The translations under genes were made by a program, and so were the position numbers. The notes under the pieces are model-generated. The model did not search any database. It saw nothing but the letters and a program-made list of their open reading frames with translations, and was not told the DNA's origin. A stretch of 64,000 bases of DNA, taken from Axinella damicornis. Its lineage: Eukaryota; Porifera; Demospongiae; Axinellida; Axinellidae. Of the stretch, positions 23,154 through 35,714 are shown in pieces. The stretch covers positions 6,337,707-6,401,706 of the forward strand of contig OZ007517.1 of the NCBI GenBank assembly GCA_963931865.1, in the 5' to 3' direction. Every line of letters begins with the position of its first letter. Position 1 is the first letter of the stretch.

Positions 23154-25640
23154 TAAATATTACTTGTGGATTCTGGTGGTCTGTTTTGGCTGGTGCATCT
23201 GCACCCTGGTCCGCATTGCCTCTCAGCACGCTTGCAGCTACACTGCTGAGTACTGCAGCCTTTCTTGCAGCCACATGCATCCACGCAGTAGGAGCGCCAC
23301 CTGATCCTGCACTCTCTTCATGTTCTCCTCCAAGTCCCACTCAACTGAAATCGATTCACCCCGTACTCTCCATCCATAGTTGGTGATTGGTGGTAGTTGA
23401 AGGTATCTACACTGTGCTTGCTTCCAATACAGAAGTACCCACCTTGATCGTAACCAGTGAAACCTTAGGGCATCAATTGAGGGAATGAGGTTATCCTCAG
23501 AATCCACTCTCTTTCCCATATTTTGCGTTCAGGGTTTCAATCCAGGCCACATGTCTTGCTGCTGGTGATCTGCTTTTGTTAGACACGGAATGGTAGTGAG
23601 GCACTGGTGATTCGAACTGGTTCCTGAATGCTGCCAGGTTCTTTAAGAAATAGACAACACCAACTAACCTCAAGAAGCTGGAATCTTCTGTGGCAGTAGT
23701 GGCAAGGTTTCCTGGTAGCGATTCACTATCAGAGCAGATGAATGGTGCAATCCTTAACAGTGCACTCGGGAAGAAAGCCTTGCTTGTTTGGGTGAAAAGG
23801 ATGTGAAGTCACACCCTGTTACACACATAGAGTGCCCATAGCGTGGCAAGGCGGTCTTAAGAATGTTGCACATTTCAGGGTCTTGGGTTACAGCATCTGC
23901 TAGGCCATGGAGACTAAGTACAGGCTGTAGTTGACTTCCTGAAGGGTTGATCTGGAGCATCACTTCTCGGCTGATGAGATTGACTGCTGTTGCTGTCATA
24001 CCAATGTCAGTACCTGGAGAAAAAAATAACAGCTTTTTGGCATCAGATTTGCTGGCATGTAACCATATTCTGGTATCTGCATTCCCAAACAAATTCAGTG
24101 CTGGATGACACTCATTTGAATACCAGGCTGTGTCTCGTAGCACTCCTTGTGAAGCACCAGCCACCACTAGACGCTGACTACCACTGAGAAGGGATGTGGC
24201 ACCTCGAAGCAGAGCACTACCAAGATACTCAACAAGACTGTGTTTGCATGTGCGGCAAGCCAGTACAACCTCGTGCCATTTCCGGGGTATTGGTGTATCA
24301 GGGTTTCATACGGGGGGGGGGGGGGCTGGGATTCCCCCCCCCCCCCCCCCCCGAAAACAGAAGACAATATAAATTTAATATTAAACTGGTTGGACATACC
24401 CAGATCTGAACATGTCAAAACATGTCAGTTGGTCACAATCCTGTGTATGATATGACGTGCCGAGGGAATGGGAGGGGGTGGGGCTTGCATGGGTTGCCAT
24501 GTGTCCCCCCCCCCAGCAAAAAATCCTGTATGAAACCCTGTGTATTGTCAGAAAAGTGGTAGTGCTCATGCTGTGGTATAGTTTTTGGATCTTGACGGCT
24601 CACTCAATTGCTTTGGGGTGATTCGATAGCCTCCAAGGATCATCAAAGATCACATGGATTTCCGGAACTTCAAGCCGAGAGCACTGAGAGATGAAACACT
24701 CCAATAGGAATGCAGTGTAATTCCACATGGTGGAATGTGAGGGCGAAGGTGTTGTGTTAATGATAAACATGCCCTCTAGAATCACTAGGTCTGGGATCCA
24801 TAATCTGTTGATGACAACCTGCCCTTTGTGCCTGTTTTCAAGTACGGTTGTAGTGGCACTCTTCTTCCCCTTGTGAGGAATTCCATCTGAACTTGCCAGT
24901 GCTCGGGGAAGCTCAATAAACTCTGCAGTTGGTGGCCTTTCCTTACTACGTTGACACCACACTAGACGCTGTTTCAAGCACTTGGACACTAACTTCTTCT
25001 CTTTCTCCAAGGTCTGTTATGTAGTTAAATGCATCCTTCCTTGTTTCAGGGTGATCAGATGGCAGACTGTCAATGAGGCTGCAAAGATCAGCATCACAGC
25101 TGGTGAGTCGTTACAATTTGTAGCTGAGCATGATAGCGTGTGGAACAGAGCACGCTGTCATCACTGATAAACACCGTGAATTCTGTTCTGAAGCTATAGT
25201 ACTCTAAGTCTTGTACTGTGGGGGATCTGGGCAGCAGCGGATGTCTTTTTGTGCACAGTACAACTACAAAATAGGCATTTTCTCTTGCTCTACGTGTGGT
25301 CACGGTCATGTACAGCCCTGTGCAGCTGCCTGTAGTGGGTGGGACACAACGCTTTTCCATCAGGTGTGCAATAAAGGCTGTGGTATGTCCATCAAATCAG
25401 CCTTTTCGGATGTTAAGAACCTTCCCATTATCACCTTCTCCTTGTTTGTGCACCCAACACAGCAACATTTTGTCTTATCTTTCCACCTTGGAATCCACTT
25501 GGGATTCTGGGTATGTCGCTGAATGTCTAACTGGCATGCACGACAGACTTGGGAGTTTTGAGGAATACTTTCGTACTCCATTAGGCGGTCCCATAGTGTT
25601 TGGTCCCAACTGTCTAGCCTGAGGTACTTTGGGTAACTAA
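23140..25640 (-). pseudogene. PIN-like nuclease plus CXC-domain protein (multi-copy family), broken
   Basis: An intronless minus-strand gene can be followed through several frame changes. The N-terminal cysteine cluster (VCRACQLDIQRHTQNPKWIP ... CCCVGC) lies at 25581-25360. A middle region has the block LVILEGMFIINTTPS ... PEIHVIFDDPWRLSNHPKAI (24600-24830). After the inserted MITE follow WHEVVLACRTCKHSLVEYLG, NADTRIWLHASKSDAKKLLF, SPGTDIGM and CVTGCDFTSF (24290-23780). The acidic residues in EGM, FDDP, ADT, GTD and GCD are spaced as in PIN/FEN-type nucleases, which is my inference. The C-terminus (about 23520-23160) has ALRFHWLRSRWVLLYWKQAQ then a CXC (tesmin/TSO1-like) motif CGCKKGCSTQQCSCK and CGPGCRC one frame over. 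I know this arrangement as a high-copy invertebrate family. At least four frameshifts and a stop after PKAIE show decay. Confidence 0.65.
24294..24545. mobile_element. 242-bp MITE inside the PIN/CXC gene
   Basis: Perfect 13-bp terminal repeats CAGGGTTTCATAC (24299) and the inverse (ending 24540) are flanked by TGTAT on both sides. Inside are long G and C runs. Removing the element rejoins the two halves of the coding region at consistent order, so it inserted into an already existing copy. The CAGGG start suggests hAT relatives, but the duplication seen is 5 bp, not 8. Confidence 0.75.
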
Positions 25641-25784
25641 GTTAGCCCTACAGAGTGCACAGCTGTGCAGGGTGTCGTCCTGATGATCCTGTGTATTAAA
25701 GGATCTTAACATAATTACATGTATGTATAGTCTATGTATCTGTCCATCTATCTATCTGTCTATGACATCATTAAGTAACGAGGG

Positions 25785-26200
25785 GCAACCACACTCCTGG
25801 TACCCGGTTGCAACTCATTGGTCGCGCAAGCTACACGTTGCAGCTCATTCCAATTAACACACTGTCGTGTGAGGACCATGCTCGGTCAATGAAGTCGGCA
25901 ATGGCATCCAAAGGGAAGACAAGAACTTGCTACAGCGATCGCACCTGTGTGGTCAGAATCTTTGTGGGGCCTTTATAAGAGCTGTATTGGCAACGAAGAG
26001 AGCGCTTGAGCAATGGCGGCCAACGGCGAGACAAAAGTACTGGTATCTCCACCACCACTGTGAGTTTCAGCACCAAAATTGTACGCTTGGGTCACTGCAT
26101 GATAGTGATCACGACGGTGTAATCAAATCTTTGCAGGCCATTCCTAAGGTAGTCAAAGGTTAATTGATTGCATTACATTACGCAGCACAACAGGAGTGTA
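25785..26200 (-). repeat. Dispersed repeat family S, copy 2
   Basis: Inverted relative to the copies near 10.5 and 29.4 kb. It begins GAGGGGCAACCACACTCCTG and ends ACAGGAGTGTAATAG, so ACTCCTG words mark both ends as a short inverted repeat. It includes GGTCAGAATCTTTGTGGGGC, shared with copy 3. No open frame. Confidence 0.6.
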
Positions 26201-26209
26201 ATAGTTATA

Positions 26210-27610
26210 CATTTGTAGTACAGTTGTCAGGGATTTATGGCAGTAAACCAATTAACCGAGTCCGACGGCGAGGTTCCCAGACAACTGTCTATATATAAGT
26301 GTTATATATCCCTTGAGGCTGTGTAGCCCCTCCCCCAAATAGTCCAGTACTCCAATTTACATCCCTGTGTGTCTGTGCATCACGATATGACATTGACAAG
26401 CTCATTGCTGAACTGGAGGAGCCTGGTGCCTCAACATTATACTGTTCTGTGTAGCTATGGCCAACACTGTCGCTATGCTTGCACGGTTTCTTCAATTTCA
26501 TTGGTTCATAGTTATCACCCTGGGGAGGGAATTATGAGCCATGATTTCCCTGCAAGTTCCCTTAGGGAGGGAGTTATGGCTTATTACCACCCTCTGCTTA
26601 GATACAAATGGGACATTTACGTAATTTGTTTTGCTACAGTAGATGGCCTTACTCTATCCAGAGGCTTGTAGCATGAGTATGAAGCTAGTTATGTTATGAC
26701 AATGTCCCCCTGCTAATTTTTCCGTAAAGTACCTTGCTTGCCATGGAGTTTCAGTGTGCACGATCGCTGCAGAGAATGTGGTTATACATGATTTGAGTAT
26801 AAGTAGACTGTGATATCGATGTGATGCTATTCCTTTTACCTCCTCTATGGAAGGAGAAACTGCCAAGCTCTTGAGATGTAGTGACATACTGCTACAAATA
26901 ATAAGAAAATTCATGCAATCAATTTGTTGATCAATTTGCAATCAATTTGTTGAAGAACAATTCATTATGATTGTGGGGGAGGAGGGAGGGAGGGATACAT
27001 GTAGGTACCTTGCACTGTGAGTGGAGCGACGCTGTGGCGAGCGTTAAAGACTTGAAAGTGGACGTATAGCAGCTATGCAAGTGTCTGACTGATAATCTCC
27101 TGTTTGCATGCGCAGCTGCTGGTGCATATTATTATTTTTCTGCTGCCTTACTGTTCTGTTTACAACCACCTGCAAAGCAACCGCCTTCGCGGTAACTTTT
27201 ATTTTGACGAAACTTCTTGTCTCTGTTCCATCAAGAATCCTTTCACCAGTTACAAAAAATAGGTACATATAAATTCATAAACGTTCTAGGATAGGAGCAC
27301 ACAAGGAATGTGACTGCGTGAGTGACCCTTTTTTCAGAGAAAATTGAGAGGGCGGGGCTGAGCAATAAATGCGTGCCCGGCTCTGCTAAAGGAAATGTAT
27401 GACTTCTGGTACGCTGGTGTAAAGACTGGATCACATGCACTGCATGCAATGTATACAAGGTGGATCATGCACATGCACTGCATTCAGTGTACACCTAAGA
27501 TTGAACACAAGTGCACAATTTGTTGTGCACCTCAATGAAAGCCGATTGATTTTTCCTACCTGGCATGTTTTTTCACACCGCAATGAAAGACTAGCTATTT
27601 TCTGTTTCAT
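26210..27610. other. No gene recognised
   Basis: Short open frames on the minus strand at 26654-26941 and 27044-27268 have no motif or splice context that I can defend. CAATCAATTTGTTGA is repeated at 26918-26955. Otherwise nothing. Confidence 0.35.
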
Positions 27611-28033
27611 TCCACAGAGGCTGCAGAGATGTTCGTTCCATCTCCCTTGCTGTCACACACTTGCACTACATGAACATAGCCCACAGGGACTTCAAGGTGT
27701 GTGCATGGCCCCGGGATAATTATGGATCATGTACACGTACTGTGTGGTCATGTACTTGCACCAACATGTCCACAATATGCATACAACTTAGTTACATAGC
27801 AACAAGTTTACAGCTTGTTTTTGAATTGTTTGGGCAGCTGTTTTGTAGCGAACTCAAGAACAATGAAGCTGGATGACGAAAAGGACTGAATACAGCCTTC
27901 TTTTGACGATGAAAAGGAGGTTTGCTAAATCAAATTATTGCTGGATGGGTAGGGAGAGTTGGCATGCCATCAAAAAGCTTTTAAACCTACCATTCCTGAT
28001 TCTCAAGGTCAGGTATCCAGCAATAAAAAATAA

Positions 28034-28813
<780 letters not shown>

Positions 28814-29029
28814 TAGTACGTTGGTGAGTAAGACAGTCTACAAGGTTCCATGGAGGATTTGTTGCTGGGGGATGGACACTTTTATGGAGTAGTAAACAGA
28901 AGTGCATAAAGCGGAGGGCATGTGAAGCACACCGGGTCTAGGGATATGCCCTCCTCCCCCCAGAAAGTTTGAGAAACTGGCTGCTCTAAGATTGAATGTG
29001 ATCGCTGATCTGTCTTTACATCAGATACT

Positions 29030-29061
<32 letters not shown>

Positions 29062-29284
29062 ATCCATCTAGGTCCTGAGAAGTTTGACACATCATGTGAC
29101 CTGTGGTCTATTGGAGTCATCACATGCATTCTGTGAGTCTGCTTCACACTTTTTGCTTCGTGTCTACTATCATCTTGCAAGGTTTTAGAATAAGTGGGGG
29201 TTGAGAGTTTTGTGCATGTAGCTCAACACTGATTGCCTGGTAGAGATTACTAGAGATTACTAGAGATAGCTAAGGATTACTAAA

Positions 29285-29625
29285 GTGGTGGAGATACAAG
29301 CGCTTTTGTCGTACTGTCGGTCGCCATTGCTCGATCGCTCTCTGAAGTTCGTTGCCAGTACAGTCTAACGAAGGCCCCACAAAGATTCTGACCGCGCAGC
29401 CATGATCGCTGTCGTTCACTGACACTTACATGCTGAAACTCACCAAGGCAAACTTGTGAATGCTGTAATAACGTGCCGCCATTGCCTACTCGATCACTCA
29501 ACCGAGCATGGTCCTCTCGTGGCATGTGCGTTAATTGGACTGAGCTGTGATACTAAGCTTGCACTACCAGCGAGTTGCAACCGGTTGCAACGCGGCTACC
29601 AGGAGTGTGGTTGCCCCTTGAGACA
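29285..29625 (+). repeat. Dispersed repeat family S, copy 3
   Basis: It lies in the kinase intron, flanked by GGATTACTAAAG-type short repeats (29246-29285 and 29629-29655). It shares CACAAAGATTCTGACC, CGAGCATGGTCCTC, CCAGCGAGTTGCAACCGGTT and GAGTGTGGTTGCCCCTTG with the other copies. The GATTACTA repeats on both sides may be the insertion site. Confidence 0.6.
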
Positions 29626-29827
29626 GCTAAGGATTACTAAAGATTACTGATTACTAGTTAGATTGGGAATGTGATTGGAGGAAAGTTTCTCTTCACTCTT
29701 TTTCTCCTCCCTTTCCCCTCAGGCTTTGCGGGTTCCCTCCACTGGGCATGAAGAAGAGGATCCAGCAGGGACAATATACCTTCCCCGCACCGGAGTGGAC
29801 ACACGTCACCAATGAAGTTACATGTTG

Positions 29828-30400
29828 TGGTTTCGGTAGCCTCGGTCCAGGGTCTCCCCTCAAAATACGGGGGAGAGAGCCTGGTAACATCTGTGAGTAA
29901 AGCTGTTCACTTCCGCCACCTGAATCTGGCAGTATCAATCGCATTGCAGATCGAAACAACGTGAACACGTAAGCATTACCTTCACTGCCATATTAGTGCA
30001 TGAATTGTAAACTTGGAAATGATCGTTCAAGGACAGAGTACCCAGGTGAAAGTCAGTTGACGATTGTACAAGAGGGCCACTGGTCTGAGCTCGCTGTTCA
30101 CTGTAGTTGGACCAGCTCACTCATGGTTTGTCGCCGCTTACAGGTTCAACGTTTCACAAGCTGATGATCTGTCTGGGTTTGCTTGTAAGAAGTGTCTCAA
30201 ATTTCAGTGAAATGAAGAGCATTATAGTGACTGATTTGTAGGCATAAGTCATGCGACAGTTACCACAAAGTGGGAGTGTCCTTCAATTATCACATGACAC
30301 GCCAGAAGTCGACAGCTTTTCTTGCGAATGTTACCAGGCTCTCTCTCCCTACTCCCCTCAGTTTTGAGGAAAGAGCCTGGGACAGAGGCTATGGTTGTGG
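29828..30400. mobile_element. 555-bp TAGCCTC-ended element, 9-bp TSD
   Basis: TAGCCTCGGTCCAGGGTCTC at 29837 and its inverse ending at 30391 form imperfect terminal repeats, extended by an inner pair (GAGAGAGCCTGGTAACAT and inverse). Flanks TGGTTTCGG and TGGTTGTGG match at 7 of 9. It lies in the kinase intron just after the exon ending near 29816. The TATGGTTGTGGTCCATGATA unit is then repeated at 30390 and 30430. Confidence 0.65.
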
Positions 30401-30449
30401 TCCATGATACATGTATCCTGGGACCGAGGCTATGGTTGTGGTCCATGAT

Positions 30450-31060
30450 AACAAGTGAGTCTTAAAAAGACTTGATGTGTCTCGGCACGACTTGGTATCA
30501 GCTAGAATCATGCAGAGGACATGGCAGCTGTTTAACCCTTTATGATTGCAAAACCTGTTAGCTATGAGACTTTCAGCTTAAGTCAGCGTCAATATCCTTG
30601 GAGGTTCTGTGTGAGCAAGGGGTGGGTCAGGGTGAGGTGGGAATGTTCACCCCAAGGGTGAAAGCAGTATGGTCGTGTCTGGGGTTGATGTTTAGTCAGT
30701 TCACCAATTCTTTCAGAAATTATCTAGCTAGCTAGAGCTGAGTGTGTGTAGTTTGTATTATATGCACTCGGGACTGTATGGATGAGTGAGTATTCAGTCT
30801 TGGTAATTGGATTCATGAGAAGCCAGGCAAAACCCATAATCACTTTTGAGGCTCTACTTGTGGGCTATAAATATGTTTGACACCCTATTAAGCGTGTAGA
30901 GCAGGTTGCTGCACTTGCACGGGTGCATTGCAAAAAGTGACGTATGTACCACGTACATACCACGTACCTACCCATCCAACACTGTACTTCAGTACCGAGA
31001 CAAAAAAGCCAGATCAAGGGACTAATGGCTAATGAGTATGGCTTTTCCCTCTTTGCCAAA
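30450..31060. other. Kinase intron, nothing recognised
   Basis: Unique-looking sequence with an ACGTACATACCACGTACCTACC repeat at 30945-30970. No gene. Confidence 0.35.
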
Positions 31061-31527
31061 CACAGAGAAGGATCTGATCAATGGACTGCTGAAGATTGAT
31101 CCACAAGAGCGGTTCAAGATCGAAGACGTTCTCTGACATCCCTGGATTGCTGTATGTTGTATGGAGCAGATGGGTAGAATATGTACGACTACATCAAAGC
31201 ATTCCAATCACCACATAATATCCTTTGAGGGAACATAGAACTAGGGTGCTTGGAGACAAACTTCCAAATTGTCTTAGTTTGCAGAGGCATGCAGGTTTGT
31301 CTGGTTCCCCAACTCTCATGGCGGAGAGGGAGACTGGATTGTCTTGTTCCCTGACTCCCACTGTCGGGAGGGAGACTTGGTGCCAGAAATTGGTCATTTC
31401 GGAAGGTTGTGGACAGCATCAATGTGGTTCTAAATGTAGCAGATTGTATGTCAAATAAGTGTGCTAGTTTTAATGCGAGCAAACTGATAGTGGCCTTGTG
31501 CATTGTCTATTGACTTAGCAAATAATG

Positions 31528-31893
31528 GCCCCCCTCCCCACCTCGCTTCACCCTCCTCCCTACTTCCCATGACTCTCCCTCCCCTCCCCACCTCCCATCA
31601 CCCTCCTCCCCACCTTCATAACGCTCCTCCTCACCTCCCATCACTCCCCCTCCCCTATCACTCTCCCACCCCACCTCCCTTACACTCCATCACTCTCCCT
31701 CCCAACCCCCTCCTCCCACCACCTCCCACTCCATCACTCTCCCTCCCCACCCCCTCCTCTCCACCTCCCACTCCATCCCACCTCCCATCACTCCCACTCT
31801 ACCATCACTCCCTCCCCACTCCACCTCCCCTCCGCCTCCCATACCTCCCCCTCCATCATCACTCTCCCTTCCTATCCCACCTCCCTCTTCCAG
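31528..31893 (+). repeat. Pyrimidine tract abutting kinase exon
   Basis: About 360 bp of C/T with scattered A (CCTCCCATCACTC units) ends in CTCTTCCAG immediately before the kinase-tail exon. Confidence 0.9.
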
Positions 31894-32029
31894 GAGATGT
31901 CACATGCTCTGGCGACGATGAGGGTACCCCACGAGGATCAAGAAAATCTTCAAGTCCATGAAGCCACCAAGGGAACTGATCTTGTGTATGACACTCTTTT
32001 CCCGATCAATCACTAGTTGTGTGTGACAC

Positions 32030-32652
32030 ATCATCAATACATTAAGATTTTAACCGTGTGTCTGTCTGTCCGTCCGTGTGTAACGGAAGTGGGATGTTCG
32101 TGGGGCGGGGCTAGACTATAGTGACGCGCGACCTTCGTACTTCAATATTTACTGAACCTCGAACTCTGCGTACTAGCTAGAACGTTCGAGAATAGTGGAC
32201 ATGGCTGGAATCTTCGAGAACAGCTGGCGGGGAGCAGCCGAAGCGGACACAATCGGGGAGCAGCAGACGAAGCGGACGCCATATCATCGGGGAGCAGAGT
32301 TGAAGCCGACGCATTCGGGGAGCAGCAGCCGAAGCGGACGCCATCGGGGAGCAGAGTTGAAGCCGACGCATTCGGGGAGCAGCAGCCGAAGCGGACGCAA
32401 TTGGGAACCAGTTGAAACGGACGCAATCGAGAGAAGCAACTGAAGCGGACGTAAGCGGCGAAAAGCAGCTGAAGTGGATGCAAGCCGGGAGCTCAGCAGT
32501 TGAAACGGATCGATGCAATCGCGCGAGGAGCAGCAGCTGAAGCGGACGCAATCGGGGAACAGCAGCTCTGCACAGAGAGCTATCCGGCACAGGATTACTC
32601 ACGTAGGCGAACGAGGGGGAAGTAGCTGAGCGAGCGAAGCTACTTGTATAAT
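32030..32652 (+). mobile_element. Minisatellite element R, full copy
   Basis: Structure, left to right: a TTAAGATTTTAACCGTGTG start, TGTCTG-type microsatellite, the conserved block AACGGAAGTGGGATGTTCGT, a CGCGACCTTCGTACTT block, then an array of about 28-bp units containing GAAGCGGACGCAATCGGGGA and AGCAGC, the AGAGAGCTATCC segment, and a terminal hairpin (GAAGTAGCT ... AGCTACTT) ending GTAT. No open frame encodes a transposase. The layout (microsatellite, minisatellite, 3' hairpin, no inverted termini) is that of Helentron-type non-autonomous elements, but that class is inference. Confidence 0.7.
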
Positions 32653-32826
32653 ATCAATCAATACATTAAGATTTTACGTGTCTGTGTGTGTGTGTCTGTG
32701 AGTGACGGAAGTGGGATGTTCGTGGGGCGGGACTAGCTTTATAGACTATAGAAGCAGCTCTTCAGAGAGCTGTCCGGTGCCGGATTACGCATGGTAGGCG
32801 AACAAGGGGGAAGTAGCTGAGCGAGA
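32653..32826 (+). mobile_element. Minisatellite element R, array-less copy
   Basis: It follows the previous copy head to tail. It has the same 5' block (AACGGAAGTGGGATGTTCGT) and 3' block (CTTCAGAGAGCTGTCCGG) but no minisatellite units between them. Its terminal hairpin is cut after GCTGAGCGAG, where the next copy starts. Confidence 0.7.
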
Positions 32827-33308
32827 TTTTAAGATTTTAACGTGTTTGTCTGTGTGTGTGTAACGGAAGTGGGGCGGGACTAGACTATAGTGACGCGCGA
32901 CCTTCGTACTTTAATTTATTCGAACTCCGCGAAGAATGTTCGAGAACATAAATATTGGGCCGGGGCATGGGCTGGAATCCAGTATGCAATCGGGGAGCAG
33001 CAGTCGAAGCGGACGCAATCGGGCGAGCAGCAATTGAAGCGGACGCAATCGGGGAGCAGCAGTTGAAGCGGACGCAATCGGGGAGTAGCAGTCGAAGCGG
33101 ACGCGATCGGGAGCAGCAGCTGGAGGAGGAGGCAAACGGGGAGCAGCAGTGGAAGCGGATGCCGCAATCGGGCCCGGGAGCACCAGCTGAAGCGGACGCA
33201 ATCGGGGAGAAGCAGCTCTTCAGAGAGCTGTCCGGCGCCGGATTACGCACGGTAGGCGAACAAGAGGGAAGTAGCTGAGCGAGCGAAGCGAGCTCAGCTA
33301 CTTGTATA
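32827..33308 (+). mobile_element. Minisatellite element R, third tandem copy
   Basis: It starts ATTTTAAGATTTTAACGTGT, carries about seven units (GAAGCGGACGCAATCGGGGA type) and ends in an extended hairpin (AAGTAGCTGAGC ... GCTCAGCTACTT). Three head-to-tail copies in a row are compatible with rolling-circle concatemers or unequal exchange. Confidence 0.7.
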
Positions 33309-33529
33309 TTATAATGCTACTATGAGTAATTTTGTCATTACAATACAAAATTGTTGCTATGGCAACAACTTCTTGCTTCCTTGCATGGTAGTTGAATGTT
33401 CAGTATTAATGGTCGAAACTTTTACATGTGTGGAAATTTTGTTTCCCATTGGTAGTCCCATCCCATTCGCAGGATCTCTCCAGGCCAGCAGCTCTTCCTA
33501 TAGCTATCGACTGACTCCCCTTCCCCACG

Positions 33530-35116
33530 TACCTCACATGTCTCTCACCGGCCCCCCATCACTCTCCTTTGAATGGTCCAGATGGCATCTCTGCCAAGAT
33601 GTTAAAGGGAACGGCCCATAGTATCACCCCATCACTGACGAAGTTGTTTAATATTTCCATATCAACTGGAATATTCCCAGAGGCGTGGAAGGTCTCCTCA
33701 GTTGTTCCCATCCCGAAAGCCAATGATCGTGCAAGCCCTACAAACTACAGACCAATCTCACTGTTATCTGTCATCAGCAAAATGCTTGAACGACATTTTC
33801 ACCATCTGATCTCCAGCTATCTCTCCGAAAACCACCCCCTTGCAAACATACAGTGGGGATTCCAGTCGGGAAAAAGTACCATCACTGCGCTGATAGCAAC
33901 TACTTACAATTGGTTCACACAGCTGGAAGCAGGCAGGGACATTGGTTCAGTTTTCTTTGACCTGAGGAAAGCTTTTGATTCCGTTCCGCACAGACAACTG
34001 ATTGACAAGCTCCAACAGCTTAATGTAAGCCCACTCATTCTGAGATGGGTATGTAGCTACCTAACAGCCAGGTGCCAGAAGGTAGTGATTGGTGGTGAAG
34101 ACTCAGAAACAACTCCAGTGATTTCAGGGGTACCCCAGGGTTCAGTCCTGGGACCACTTCTCTTCCTAATCTACATCGATGATGTTGCAAGAGTCCCCCT
34201 CTCTGAAGGAACTAGCTTAGTTCTATACGCTGATGACATGCTACTTTACAGAGCTATTGACGGACCTGAAGACTTCGCAACACTACAACGAGACATTAAT
34301 GCAGTCAACAACTGGGTTTCAAATAACTATTTACAGTTTAATGTTTCCAAATGCAAGTTCATGCATATTTCCCGCAAAAGACAGTTTCACCATCCGATAC
34401 CAGATCTCCTCCTCGATGGTCAGAGTCTTGAAAGAGTCACCTCCTTCAAATACCTCGGAATTCTCCTTACTTCTGATCTGAAATGGTCATGCCATATAGA
34501 ATCCATCTGCAGCAAAGCACAAAAAATATTAGGACTTATCTACCGCAGATTTTGTGAACATGCAGAACCACAGCTCTCCTTCAACTCTATATGTCATTGG
34601 TGAGACCTCACCTGGAGTATGGCTGTCATATTTGGGACCCACACCTACAGAAAGATAAAGTGATGCTTGAAAATGTGCAGAAGTTTGGACTCAGAATATG
34701 TGCCAGACAGTGGGACTTGGGCTATAACGAGCTATTGTCCAACTTTCATGCCCCCACTTTACAAGACCGTAGGCTTTACCATAAGTTATGTAACATGTAT
34801 AAAATTGTAAATAATCTTATTTCCTTTCCCCCTTCCATTTTTGTACCCCGCCATAGTGGTCACCATGCCAACACCTATGTTCAGCCATTTGCCCACTCAA
34901 ATGCATTTCTTCACTCTTATGTTCCAAGTACTGTATCTTCATGGAATTCACTGTCAAGTAATATTACAAACCAGCCCACACTCCCCACATTTAAATCACA
35001 CTTAAGTACTTATTTATTGTAATCAGGGTGCATTCACTATTAGCCTGTGCTACTGTTGTACCCTTTGCACTTGTTGGCATAAACTTTTATAGAAAAAAAA
35101 AAAAAAAAAAAAAAGA
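33530..35116 (+). mobile_element. Jockey/CR1-type LINE, 5'-truncated, one frameshift
   Basis: The main frame (about 33569-34603) gives the reverse transcriptase domains in order: NGPDGISAKMLK, SSVVPIPKAN and NYRPISLLSVISKMLERHFH, FDLRKAFDSVPHRQLIDKLQ, GVPQGSVLGPLLFLIYIDDV, LVLYADDMLLYRA (catalytic YADD) and FKYLGILLTSDLKW. Near 34585 the frame shifts and resumes as MSLVRPHLEYGCHIWDPH to a stop at 35022, with the usual C-terminal FNSLSSN-type motif (WNSLSSNITNQP). An A tail follows at 35093-35115. The endonuclease and ORF1 are absent, as in most 5'-truncated copies. A single break in 1.4 kb suggests a fairly recent insertion. Confidence 0.9.
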
Positions 35117-35119
35117 AGC

Positions 35120-35638
35120 TGAGCATGATCATGACCCGTGCATGGGAGTGCCATGCAGGGGTCAAAACAAGCTAAGTAAATACGTGCATGCAAGCAACTG
35201 TGGCTGCACATGCGTCGTGCATCATTTCAATTGGTGCTGTTTCAATGACATTGTACTCCTTCCCATGCACCCCAGGTCCAGTAGTCCTGAGCCAACTCCT
35301 TAAGGACAAAATAACCCACACGCTTTCGTCTGCCCGACTTAGTCGACTCACCGACTCAGTTCAATGCTGACTCCAAACTTTGTTAGTGATTCCATGCTGC
35401 TAATAGCACTGTATTCTGTTATAGCAAACCACTATACAAACAGAAGACTTAGCTACTGACACTGCATTAGCTACACTGCACCATTTAATAGACCTCCCCA
35501 CAAAAATTGGCTTCTGTATAATATATACCGGTAATCCTTGAATACATTTGCAAGACCAGGGCTGGTGTTACCATGTGAACTGGGGAAATTATACAAGTAG
35601 ACGCATGGTCTAGCTATCAGATCTTGATGGACATGCAA
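35120..35638. other. No recognisable feature
   Basis: Sequence downstream of the LINE A tail; no gene or repeat recognised. Confidence 0.4.
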
Positions 35639-35712
35639 TAGCCTCGTTCCCATGTGCTCGGTAATATTATTATTAGCAAGTGCCTAGCTGCATGGGAACA
35701 AGGCTGCACATG
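35639..35712. mobile_element. Short TAGCCTCG-ended palindrome
   Basis: ATAGCCTCGTTCCCATGTGC at about 35639 is mirrored by GCATGGGAACAAGGCT near 35690-35706. The flanks GACATGCAA and CACATGCAC agree at 7 of 9. It is a further small member of the 9-bp-duplication family. Confidence 0.55.
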
Positions 35713-35714
35713 CA

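Noticed and set aside
31503..31961. 152-codon proline-rich frame
   Set aside because: Pyrimidine tract translation running into the kinase-tail exon in the wrong frame.
32142..32602. 113- and 141-codon minus frames with SASAAAPR repeats
   Set aside because: Periodic translations of the minisatellite array in family R; no codon bias or conserved domain.
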